A stretch of 13,953 nt of DNA. Origin: Xanthobacteraceae bacterium. GTDB taxonomy: Bacteria; Pseudomonadota; Alphaproteobacteria; Rhizobiales; Xanthobacteraceae. A program made the translations under genes and the position numbers. The stretch lies in NCBI GenBank assembly GCA_025929595.1, contig JAICQA010000033.1, positions 1 to 13,953 on the forward strand. Direction: 5' to 3'. Below the pieces are notes generated by a model that did not search any database, was not told the DNA's origin, and saw only the letters and a list, made by a program, of their open reading frames with translations. Shown one piece after another: positions 1 to 6,469 of this stretch; positions within the stretch are counted from its first letter, which is position 1, and every line of letters starts with the position of its first letter.

Positions 1-508
1 CGGCGAACACCTCCTTGTACTGGCCCTTCCGGCCGCGCACGAGCGGGGCGAGGATCTGGATCCGCCGCCCCTCCGGCCACTCGAGGATCGCGTCGACGAT
101 CTGGTCGACCGACTGGCGCTCGACCCGCCTGCCGCAATTGTGGCAGTGCGCGACGCCGACGCGGGCCCAGAGGAGCCGCATGTAGTCGTAGATCTCGGTA
201 ACGGTGCCGACGGTCGAGCGCGGGTTCTTCGAAGTGGTCTTTTGCTCAATCGAGATCGCCGGCGACAGACCCTCGATGCGGTCCACGTCCGGCTTCTGCA
301 TCATCTCGAGGAACTGCCGCGCATAGGCGGAGAGCGACTCTACATAGCGCCGCTGGCCCTCGGCATAGATCGTGTCGAAAGCGAGCGAGGACTTCCCCGA
401 GCCCGAGAGGCCGGTGAAGACCACGAGCTGGTCGCGCGGGAGGTCGAGATCGACGCCCTTGAGATTGTGCTCACGCGCGCCGCGGATGGAGATGGACTTG
501 CCGGACAT
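1..508 (-). CDS. uvrA: Excinuclease ABC subunit A, N-terminal part (partial)
   Basis: UvrA is the damage-sensing ATPase of nucleotide excision repair; it dimerises, scans DNA and loads UvrB. About 169 N-terminal residues are present and the rest lies beyond the left edge. Visible landmarks are SIRGAREHNLK at 6-17, the Walker A loop GLSGSGKS at 33-40, and the hallmark AFDTIYAEGQRRYVESLSAYARQF stretch around 43-66, followed by SPAISIEQKTTSKNPRSTVGT. An HCHNCGRR segment at 121-128 carries a CxxC pair; the alphaproteobacterial UvrAs I recall have no cysteines there. I chose ATG 506-508 (MSGKSISIRG). An in-frame ATG at 533-535 would add nine residues, but a LexA-like site (516-530) lies between the two, and a TATAGT-like -10 (551-556) would leave that ATG almost no leader. 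Neither start has a clear Shine-Dalgarno. Identity is certain; the start is not. Confidence 0.96.
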   Translation of the reverse strand, partial: MSGKSISIRGAREHNLKGVDLDLPRDQLVVFTGLSGSGKSSLAFDTIYAEGQRRYVESLSAYARQFLEMMQKPDVDRIEGLSPAISIEQKTTSKNPRSTVGTVTEIYDYMRLLWARVGVAHCHNCGRRVERQSVDQIVDAILEWPEGRRIQILAPLVRGRKGQYKEVFA

Positions 509-515
509 CGGATTT

Positions 516-530
516 GATCGTGTTTTGTTC
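516..530 (-). promoter_or_regulatory. Degenerate LexA (SOS) box in the uvrA leader
   Basis: Read on the uvrA strand this is GAACAAAACACGATC, which matches the alphaproteobacterial LexA pattern GAAC-N7-GAAC at seven of eight fixed positions. It sits 7 bases ahead of the chosen uvrA ATG and downstream of a possible -10 (TATAGT, 551-556 on the minus strand), a place where a bound repressor would block transcription. uvrA is a classic SOS gene. One mismatch in eight fixed bases occurs by chance fairly often, so the support is position plus gene identity. Confidence 0.4.
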
Positions 531-692
531 AACATGAAAACGGACCGCCGACTATAGCCGAAGGTCCGGCCGCAATCCCGGGATGGGCGGGGAGGCGGGC
601 GATTAACCCACAGCCCTCATATGGCGCGATTTTGCGGCCGCTCAATGCTCCCCACGCGGGTATTCATGGGGCCGGACTCAGCGAAAGAATGG

Positions 693-1343
693 TCAGCCGA
701 AATCGCCGCCGCCCATGTCGAAGCCACCATCGACGTCTGCGGTCTCGAACCCGCCGTCGTCTTGATAGGACTGGTCGTTTTCGACGCTCGCCTGGTCGGT
801 CTGTGCTTCCTGATCGGCCGCCGCCTGCTCCTGTTTCGCTGCAGTCGTCTCCGAGCCGAATTGCCCGCGCAGCGCGTCGGCCACCATGCTGCCGACGACG
901 ACACCCGCAGCGATCGACGCAGCCTGACCGAGGAAGCCGCTGCCGCGCCCGATCTCCTGTTGCGGCTGCGGCTGGTTGCCGGCGGCCGCGCCGGAACGGA
1001 ATCCCCGCGGCACGCCCATGGGCCGACCGCCGGTTGTCGGTACCGACACGCGGCGCGGCGTGCCGGCATTGCCGCCGAAGGCACCGCGCAGGTTGTCGAG
1101 GAAGCCACCCGGCTGTGCCGGCTCGGCCTCTGTCTCCATCTCCAGTTCCTGAATGCGGGCATTGGCGCGCTCCAGCGCCTCTTCCTGCACGAGGATCGTC
1201 TGCACCATCGCGTAGGGCGAATTCGGCGCGTAGCGCAGCCCTTCCATGATCAGCTCTTCGGCCTCGCGCTCGCGCGGCGAATTCTCCAGCCGGGCAAGCC
1301 GTTCGAACAATTCGGCAACGCGCTGCCGTTCCTGCGGGGTCAT
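693..1343 (-). CDS. DUF2076 domain protein
   Basis: This 216-residue protein matches the DUF2076 family as I recall it; the function is not established. It opens with a charged helical segment (MTPQERQRVAELFERLARL, then a Glu/Arg-rich run and YAPNSPYAMVQTILVQEEALERAN, about 1-62) that looks able to form a coiled coil. A Gly/Pro/Arg-rich low-complexity middle (about 75-135) follows, then a small-residue hydrophobic segment (AASIAAGVVVGSMVADAL, 141-158). An acidic Gln/Asp/Gly-rich tail ends in GGGDFG. I see no signal peptide. The start is well fixed: GGGAGG lies about 8 bases ahead of the ATG. It is transcribed toward uvrA (184-base gap) and away from ku, with which it shares a 159-base divergent promoter region. 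Nothing in the sequence ties it to DNA repair beyond this placement. Confidence 0.85.
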   Translation of the reverse strand: MTPQERQRVAELFERLARLENSPREREAEELIMEGLRYAPNSPYAMVQTILVQEEALERANARIQELEMETEAEPAQPGGFLDNLRGAFGGNAGTPRRVSVPTTGGRPMGVPRGFRSGAAAGNQPQPQQEIGRGSGFLGQAASIAAGVVVGSMVADALRGQFGSETTAAKQEQAAADQEAQTDQASVENDQSYQDDGGFETADVDGGFDMGGGDFG

Positions 1344-1446
1344 CGGATGTCCTCCCTAACCATGCCGGAGGATGTGGGGGGTCGCGGCCGGTTGTGAAGT
1401 GCTACAATCCAGGGAGTAATCGGGGCCAAACCGCGGCAAGTGGAAC

Positions 1447-1459
1447 CCGGCTTAGCCGG
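1447..1459. promoter_or_regulatory. Palindrome in the DUF2076/ku divergent promoter region
   Basis: CCGGCTTAGCCGG is a perfect dyad with six-base arms and a single central T, 43 bases before the ku ATG. A site of this shape between divergent genes could be an operator for either. No known regulator consensus is recognised, no T-tract follows, and GC-rich dyads of this size arise by chance in such DNA. Confidence 0.25.
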
Positions 1460-1502
1460 CCCGCGTTTTGACCACCGAGCGTGTCCACAGCGGGTGTATG
1501 TC

Positions 1503-2384
1503 ATGGCAACGCGTGCGTATTGGTCCGGCCGTATCCGTCTCGCATTGGTGTCGATTCCGGTCCATCTGTTTCCGGCCACCAGGTCCACGGCCAAGATCAG
1601 CTTCAACCAGGTGCACAAGCCGAGCGGCAAGCGCATCCGCTACGAAAAGGTCGTGCCCGGCATCGGTCCGGTGGAAGCCGACGAGATCGTGAAGGGCTAT
1701 GAGGTCTCCAAGGGCAAGTACGTCCTGTTCGAGGACGAAGAGCTGGAAGAGGTGAAGCTCGAAGCCAAGAAGACGCTCGACCTCTCGCAATTCGTCGATG
1801 AGGACGAGATTGATTCTGTCTATTTCGAACGGCCATTCTTTGTCATGCCGGACGAGGAGAACGAGGATGCCGAAGAGGCGTATGTCGTGCTCCGCGACGC
1901 GCTGAAGAAGACGAAGAAGATCGGCCTCGGTCAACTCGTCATCCGCGGCAAGAGCTCCATCGTTGCGATCAAGCCGAACGGCAAGGGCATCATGCTCGAG
2001 ACGCTGCGCTATGCGGATGAGATTCAAAAGGCCGACAAGTTCTTCTCCGATCTCCCGAAGGGCGATAGCAACAAGGAGCTGGTCGCCCTCGCTGAGGAGC
2101 TGATCGAGCGCAAGGCAGAGAAATTCGACGCCGCGAAGTTCAAGGATCCCTACACCGAGGCGGTGCAGGAGCTGATCGACGCCAAGCTTGAGAAGCGCCC
2201 GCCGAAGGAGATCGAGGAGCCGCAACAGAGCGCGCAGGTCATCGATCTCATGCAGGCGCTCAAGCGCAGCGTGCGCGGCAAGGACGCACCGAACGCGCGC
2301 GAGACCCCGGCGAAAGCAAAAAAGACTCGGCGCTCACGTGCAAAGACAACGAAGCGCGGCGCATCGAAGCGCAAGGCGGCGTAA
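1503..2384 (+). CDS. ku: Non-homologous end joining protein Ku
   Basis: Bacterial Ku forms a homodimeric ring that binds double-strand break ends and recruits the LigD ligase. The 293-residue product carries the family pattern throughout: YWSGRIRLALVSIPVHLFPAT (6-26), ISFNQVHKPSGKRIRYEKVVP (32-52), EIVKGYEVSKGKYVLFEDEELE (61-82), YFERPFFVMPD (107-117) and the MLETLRYADEI segment (164-174). The core ends near residue 250. A tail rich in Lys, Arg and Ala (about 251-293) follows; such basic tails in bacterial Ku are reported to modulate DNA binding. The start is ATG 1503, giving MATRAYWSGRI; an in-frame GTG at 1440 would add 21 residues with no family likeness. GGG at 1492-1494 is the only Shine-Dalgarno candidate. 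The TAA stop abuts the ligD start. Confidence 0.96.
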   Translation: MATRAYWSGRIRLALVSIPVHLFPATRSTAKISFNQVHKPSGKRIRYEKVVPGIGPVEADEIVKGYEVSKGKYVLFEDEELEEVKLEAKKTLDLSQFVDEDEIDSVYFERPFFVMPDEENEDAEEAYVVLRDALKKTKKIGLGQLVIRGKSSIVAIKPNGKGIMLETLRYADEIQKADKFFSDLPKGDSNKELVALAEELIERKAEKFDAAKFKDPYTEAVQELIDAKLEKRPPKEIEEPQQSAQVIDLMQALKRSVRGKDAPNARETPAKAKKTRRSRAKTTKRGASKRKAA

Positions 2385-2387
2385 TTG
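2373..2387 (+). promoter_or_regulatory. Ribosome-binding site and ku-stop/ligD-start junction
   Basis: AAGGCGG (about 2373-2379) codes for the last ku residues, and the five bases CGTAA that follow include the ku stop. TTG (2385-2387) comes immediately after the stop. The Shine-Dalgarno, stop and start are therefore fused, an arrangement suited to translational coupling or reinitiation by the same ribosome. Because ku and ligD share one frame, reading through this one TAA would give a continuous Ku-LigD protein. Confidence 0.6.
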
Positions 2388-5006
2388 CTCAAGAGCGGCG
2401 ACCGGCTGCGGGAGTACCGCGAACGGCGCGACTTCTCCCGCACGCCGGAGCCCGCGCCCCGCGCCAAGCGCAAATCACGCGGCAAGCTCGGCTACCTGAT
2501 CCAGAAGCACGACGCGACGCGCGTGCATTTCGATTTCCGCCTCGAGCATGACGGCGCGTTGCTGAGCTGGGCCATTCCCAAAGGCCCGGACTACGATACG
2601 ACGGTCAAGCGCCTCGCGGTCCGCACCGAGGATCACCCGCTCGAATACGGCAAGTTCGAAGGCACCATCCCCGAGGACGAGTATGGCGGCGGCACCGTCA
2701 TGCTGTGGGACCGCGGCCACTGGGAGCCTGAAGGCGATGTCGATGAAGGACTCGCCAAGGGCAAGCTCGCCTTCAAGGTGTTCGGCGAGCGCATCAAGGG
2801 CAAGTGGGCCTTCGTCCGCCTGCGCGGCCGCAAGGGCGATCGCGGCAAGGAGAACTGGCTGCTCATCAAGGAACGCGACGACCTGGCCGGGCCGGAGAAG
2901 CGGCCGGTCGTCGAGCGCGAGTTGAAGAGCGTGAAGACCGGCCGCACGATGGAAGAAATCGCGCGTGGCCGGAAGGTCTGGCACTCGAACCGCGCCAAGG
3001 CAGAGGCAGCCGCGAAGGAAAGCGCCGCGCCGCGTGAACGCCGTTCAGGCAGGTCGAAGCGAAAGGCGACCGGCGCGTCAAAGAAAAAGCGCAAGTCGCG
3101 ATCGGGCGACCTGCCGCTGCCGCGCTTCGTCGCGCCGCAACTCGCGAGCCTCGTGGACGCGCCGCCGGCCGGCAACGACTGGCTGCACGAGATCAAATAT
3201 GACGGCTACCGCGCCATTGCCGCCGTTGGCGAAGCGGGCGTGAAGATCTACACGCGCAAGGGGCTCAACTGGACCGACCGGTTTCACCCCCTGCTGACAC
3301 CGCTCGCCGACCTGCCTTGCGAAAACGCGCTGCTCGACGGCGAAATCGCCATCGCCGACTCCCGAGGTCACACGAACTTTGGCGCGTTGCAGGAGGCGCT
3401 AAGCGAGGGCACCGGCGGCTTCGGTTACTATCTCTTCGATCTCCTGCACCTCGACGGCAAGGATCTGCGGCAGCGGCCGTTGATTGAACGCAAGGAAAAG
3501 CTGCGCGCGCTGCTAGGCGCTGCGCAGCGCGCGCCGCTGTTCTATTCCGACCACATCGAAGGTGCGGGAGCGGAGGCCTACAGCCACGCCTGCGATCTGA
3601 AGCTCGAAGGCATTATCTCGAAGGCTGCGAACGCACCCTATCGCTCCGGCCGGGCCAAGAGCTGGCTCAAGAGCAAATGCGGCATGGAGCAGGAACTCGT
3701 CATCGTCGGATGGACGCCGTCGGACAAGACGGGACGCCAGTTTCGCTCCCTGCTCGTCGCTGTGAATGAGGAAGGCACGCTTCGCTATGCGGGGCGGGTC
3801 GGCACCGGCTTCAACGACAACACGCTCGCCGAACTGGCCGCATTGTTCAGACGCCACGCCCGCAAAAGCTCACCGGCCGAAGGCGTGCCGGCAGCGATCG
3901 CCCGCAAGGCCAGATTCATCGAACCAAAGCTGATCGGTGAGTTCGAATTCCGCGGCTGGACCGGCGACGGGCTGGTCCGGCAGGGGTCGTTCAAGGGGCT
4001 GCGTGAAGACAAATCCGCGAAAGAGATTGTCCGGGAGCGGCCAATGGCGAGCAGGAGCAGGTCAGCCAAGCGAAGCAAGGCGGCGCGCAGGACACGGCCT
4101 GTGAAGGCAAAAGTGTCGAAGGCGAGGGCCACGAGCATCCGCGTCGATGGCGAACTCGAAATCGCGGGCGTCCGCATTACTCACCCTGACCGTGTGCTCT
4201 ATCCCGGAACGCGCATCACCAAGCAGGAACTGATCGAGTATTACCGGAAGGTCGCCGACCGAATGCTGCCGCACATCGCCGGCCGTCCGATCTCGCTTGT
4301 GCGCTGCCCGCGCGGGGCCGGGCAGAAGTGCTTCTTCCAGAAACACGCCAACGAAGGCTGGCCCGACGACTTCAAGACCGTCCGCATCAGGGAGAAGTCC
4401 GGCACGGACGACTATCTCTATATCGACGACGAAGCGGGGCTTGTTGCCGCCGTGCAGATGGGCGTGCTCGAACTGCATTTGTGGGGTTCGATGGCCGACG
4501 ACGTCGAGAAGCCGAACCGCATGATCTTCGACCTCGACCCGGACGAAGGATTGAATTTCGGCGACGTGAAGCAGGCTGCAAAGGATTTGAAGAAGCGGCT
4601 GGAAGGCCTCGATCTGGAGTCATTCCCGATGGCGACGGGCGGCAAGGGTATTCATGTCATCCTCCCGCTGACGCCGGGGCACTCCTGGGACGATCACCGG
4701 AATTTCGCCGAGGCGATCGCGCGCGTGATGGCGGAGGAGGAGCCGGAGCGCTTCGTCGCGAACATGTCGAAGGCGAAACGGCGCGGAAAGATTTTCGTCG
4801 ACTATCTGCGCAACCAGCGCGGCGCAACCGCGATCGCGCCTTTCTCGTCTCGCACCCGCAAGGGCGCGCCTCTCGCCTGGCCTGTGTCGTGGACTCAACT
4901 CGCGCGGCTGAAAGACGCGCAGCCGGCGCATGTCGACGATGTCTCGCGCGGCCCCGATCCATGGAAGAGCTACTTCCGCGTGAAGCAGAAGCTGCCGCAG
5001 CTCTGA
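2385..5006 (+). CDS. ligD: Multifunctional ATP-dependent DNA ligase LigD (phosphoesterase-ligase-polymerase)
   Basis: LigD processes and seals breaks held by Ku. The 873-residue product has the Pseudomonas-type order. The 3'-phosphoesterase domain spans about 35-165, with H42, H48, D50, R52, H84 and Y88, the same positions I recall for P. aeruginosa LigD. The ligase spans about 245-450 with nucleotidyl-lysine K271 in EIKYDGYR, followed by an OB fold to about 550. The polymerase/primase spans about 590-873, with FDLDPD (metal Asp 716 and 718), TGGKGIHV (751-758) and FVDYLRN (D806). Two Lys/Arg/Ser-rich linkers (about 203-241 and 553-583) join the domains. All key residues are present. The start must be TTG 2385: the ku stop directly precedes it in the same frame, and the next in-frame ATG or GTG falls inside the phosphoesterase core. 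AAGGCGG lies 5 bases upstream. ku and ligD are surely cotranscribed. Confidence 0.97.
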   Translation: MLKSGDRLREYRERRDFSRTPEPAPRAKRKSRGKLGYLIQKHDATRVHFDFRLEHDGALLSWAIPKGPDYDTTVKRLAVRTEDHPLEYGKFEGTIPEDEYGGGTVMLWDRGHWEPEGDVDEGLAKGKLAFKVFGERIKGKWAFVRLRGRKGDRGKENWLLIKERDDLAGPEKRPVVERELKSVKTGRTMEEIARGRKVWHSNRAKAEAAAKESAAPRERRSGRSKRKATGASKKKRKSRSGDLPLPRFVAPQLASLVDAPPAGNDWLHEIKYDGYRAIAAVGEAGVKIYTRKGLNWTDRFHPLLTPLADLPCENALLDGEIAIADSRGHTNFGALQEALSEGTGGFGYYLFDLLHLDGKDLRQRPLIERKEKLRALLGAAQRAPLFYSDHIEGAGAEAYSHACDLKLEGIISKAANAPYRSGRAKSWLKSKCGMEQELVIVGWTPSDKTGRQFRSLLVAVNEEGTLRYAGRVGTGFNDNTLAELAALFRRHARKSSPAEGVPAAIARKARFIEPKLIGEFEFRGWTGDGLVRQGSFKGLREDKSAKEIVRERPMASRSRSAKRSKAARRTRPVKAKVSKARATSIRVDGELEIAGVRITHPDRVLYPGTRITKQELIEYYRKVADRMLPHIAGRPISLVRCPRGAGQKCFFQKHANEGWPDDFKTVRIREKSGTDDYLYIDDEAGLVAAVQMGVLELHLWGSMADDVEKPNRMIFDLDPDEGLNFGDVKQAAKDLKKRLEGLDLESFPMATGGKGIHVILPLTPGHSWDDHRNFAEAIARVMAEEEPERFVANMSKAKRRGKIFVDYLRNQRGATAIAPFSSRTRKGAPLAWPVSWTQLARLKDAQPAHVDDVSRGPDPWKSYFRVKQKLPQL

Positions 5007-5172
5007 TCAGCCCGCGCCTGAGGTTCAGGAACAAGGCGGTGAAAAGACATTCGGATGACCGCCCAAATAATTAATGTTGCAGGGGAAAACCATCCGGACA
5101 TTTGGCGAACATCGGCGTCTTTTCGTTGTCGCGCGCCGGACATGCTGAGATGAGGACAGCGTGAATTCGGCC

Positions 5173-5201
5173 TTGCCTGTGGGCTGAAAGCCGCGTAGAA
5201 C
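5173..5201 (+). promoter_or_regulatory. Possible sigma-70 promoter for ssb
   Basis: TTGCCT (5173-5178) and TAGAAC (5196-5201) are separated by 17 bases, the optimal spacing. The -35 keeps the TTG core; the -10 match is partial. The -10 overlaps the LexA-like box, which would suit repression. Transcription would start about 130 bases ahead of the ssb ATG. No transcript evidence is available. Confidence 0.3.
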
Positions 5202-5212
5202 GGAACAAGAAC
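5198..5212. promoter_or_regulatory. LexA (SOS) box upstream of ssb
   Basis: GAACGGAACAAGAAC fits GAAC-N7-GAAC, the alphaproteobacterial LexA operator, at all eight fixed positions. It lies 125 bases before the ssb ATG and overlaps a possible -10. By simple counting, a perfect match is expected about 0.4 times in a window of this size, so the motif alone is modest evidence. Its location ahead of ssb, an SOS-linked gene, is what makes it credible. A third GAAC inside the spacer (5203-5206) is probably incidental. Confidence 0.55.
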
Positions 5213-5337
5213 GCGCATATTTCCCCAGCCCGGATACCCCCTGTGGAAAATCTCTTAATGCAGACGGTGCGCGGGCGATTGCGGCTAGGGTGCCGCCGCG
5301 AGTGGTATCGGATTCAGGCAGAAAAGCGGAGTTTCTC

Positions 5338-5832
5338 ATGGCGGGCAGCGTCAACAAGGTCATTCTGATCGGCAATCTCGGCGCCGATCCCGAGATCCGC
5401 CGCACCTCCGATGGGCGCCCGATTGCCAATCTGCGCGTGGCGACCAGCGAGAACTGGCGCGACAAGGCGACGGGCGAACGGAAAGAGCGGACGGAATGGC
5501 ACCGCGTCGTGATCTTCTCCGAGGGCCTCGCCAAGATCGCGGAGCAATATCTCAAGAAGGGTGCCAAGGTTTACCTCGAAGGCCAGCTCCAGACGCGCAA
5601 ATGGCAGGACAAGGAAGGCCAGGATCGCTGGACGACGGAAGTCGTGCTGCAGGGGTTCAATTCGACGCTCACCATGCTCGACAGCCGCGGCGGTGGTGGG
5701 GGTGGCGAGTCGTTCCAGGAGCCCGCGTCTGACTTCGGTGCAACCGGTCCGTCCGGCGCCCCGCGTCGCGTGGCGGCGGCCGGCGGCGGTGGGACCCGCC
5801 GCGACGATATGGACGACGAGATTCCGTTCTGA
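5338..5832 (+). CDS. ssb: Single-stranded DNA-binding protein SSB
   Basis: SSB coats single-stranded DNA during replication, recombination and repair, and recruits partner proteins through its acidic C-terminal tip. The 164-residue product has the OB fold (about 4-115) with NKVILIGNLGADPEIR (6-21), ENWRDKATGERKERTEWHRVVIF (38-60) and YLKKGAKVYLEGQLQTRKW (71-89). A Gly-rich disordered linker (118-153, including a run of glycines) follows, then the tip DMDDEIPF (157-164). This is the usual form and length for the family. The ATG is preceded by GCGGAG with a 6-base spacer. A perfect LexA-like site lies upstream, and a LysE-family gene follows closely, so ssb may lead a three-gene transcript. Confidence 0.98.
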   Translation: MAGSVNKVILIGNLGADPEIRRTSDGRPIANLRVATSENWRDKATGERKERTEWHRVVIFSEGLAKIAEQYLKKGAKVYLEGQLQTRKWQDKEGQDRWTTEVVLQGFNSTLTMLDSRGGGGGGESFQEPASDFGATGPSGAPRRVAAAGGGGTRRDDMDDEIPF

Positions 5833-5850
5833 GTGGCGCGGGCGCCGCGC

Positions 5851-6462
5851 ATGAGCGTTGAGTTCCTTGTCACTTCGCTGATCGTCGTCATTTCGCCGGG
5901 GATCGGCGTTCTCTATACGCTGGCCGTGGGCCTCTCGAGCGGCGCGCGCAAGAGCGCCGTTGCGGCCTTCGCCTGCACGCTCGGCATCGTCCCGCATATC
6001 GCGGCGGCGGTGCTCGGCCTCGCCGCGCTCCTGCACACCAGCGCGCTCCTGTTTCAGATGCTCAAATACGCGGGTGTCGCCTATCTGCTCTACATGGCCT
6101 GGCAGGTGTTGCGCGAACGCGGGGCGCTTGCGGTCCGCGAGGAAGGACGCGCGCAGTCGGCCGCCGACATCATCACGACCGGCATCCTGATCAACATTCT
6201 CAATCCCAAGCTCTCGATCTTCTTCCTCGCCTTTCTGCCGCAATTCGTGAGCGTCGGCGATCCGGCGCCGCTGGCGCGCATGCTTGAACTGAGCCTCGTC
6301 TTCATGGCGATGACCTTCGGCGTGTTTGTGATTTACGGGCTGATGGCGGCGAGCGTGCGTGATTACGTCGTCTCGCGCCCGCGTGTCATGACTTGGCTGC
6401 GCCGTGCCTTTGCCGGCGCGTTCATTGCGCTCGGTGCGCGGCTCGCCCTGGCCGAGCGGTGA
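5851..6462 (+). CDS. LysE-family amino-acid or metabolite exporter
   Basis: The 203-residue integral membrane protein belongs to the LysE/RhtB translocator family, which exports amino acids and related small molecules; the substrate cannot be read from sequence. Signatures are SPGIGVLYTLAVGLSSGARKS (15-35), a second hydrophobic stretch (about 38-63), LLFQMLKYAGVAYLLYMAWQVLR (66-88), ILNPKLSIFFLAFLPQFV (116-133), and two C-terminal hydrophobic segments (about 144-167 and 186-200), consistent with about six helices. I chose ATG 5851, which puts the first helix at the N-terminus as in the family. A GTG at 5833, touching the ssb stop, is in frame and would add MARAPR. No clear Shine-Dalgarno precedes either start, so translation may depend on ribosomes ending ssb. 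The decarboxylase gene starts 7 bases after the stop. Confidence 0.9.
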   Translation: MSVEFLVTSLIVVISPGIGVLYTLAVGLSSGARKSAVAAFACTLGIVPHIAAAVLGLAALLHTSALLFQMLKYAGVAYLLYMAWQVLRERGALAVREEGRAQSAADIITTGILINILNPKLSIFFLAFLPQFVSVGDPAPLARMLELSLVFMAMTFGVFVIYGLMAASVRDYVVSRPRVMTWLRRAFAGAFIALGARLALAER

Positions 6463-6469
6463 GGGCGGA

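Larger units (their letters stand above)
5007..5337. other. 331-base intergenic region between ligD and ssb
   Basis: No convincing gene lies here. The contents are: a weak hairpin just past ligD (CCTGA-GGT-TCAGG, 5017-5029) without a T-run; an AT-rich patch (about 5064-5080) unlike its surroundings; two direct copies of CCGGACAT (5094-5101 and 5136-5143, 42 bases apart); a perfect LexA-type box (5198-5212) overlapping a promoter-like pair; and the ssb leader. In relatives this is where the uvrA-facing side of the shared uvrA-ssb promoter would be expected. Confidence 0.6.

Noticed and set aside
621..1397. 258-codon open frame on the plus strand opposite the DUF2076 gene
   Set aside because: The minus-strand frame has a strong ribosome-binding site and a recognised family; the plus frame has neither.
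1440..1502. 21-codon N-terminal extension of Ku from a GTG
   Set aside because: Ku homologues start at the equivalent of MATRAYWSG; the extension covers the intergenic palindrome and looks non-coding.
1452..2225. 257-codon open frame on the minus strand opposite ku
   Set aside because: Leu/Asp/Arg-rich antisense shadow of ku; ku has conserved motifs along its whole length.
5094..5143. Two direct copies of CCGGACAT, 42 bases apart
   Set aside because: An 8-base repeat may be chance, with no third copy and no known binding protein; mentioned only in the intergenic entry.
5055..5153. 32-codon ORF in the ligD-ssb gap (starts MTAQIINVAG)
   Set aside because: No ribosome-binding site at a workable distance, no recognised product, and a length expected by chance.
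5314..6243. 309-codon open frame on the minus strand across ssb and lysE
   Set aside because: It lies opposite two well-supported genes and its translation has no family likeness.
6404..6469. 22-codon N-terminal extension of the decarboxylase overlapping lysE
   Set aside because: ATG 6470 has a Shine-Dalgarno and aligns with the family N-terminus.
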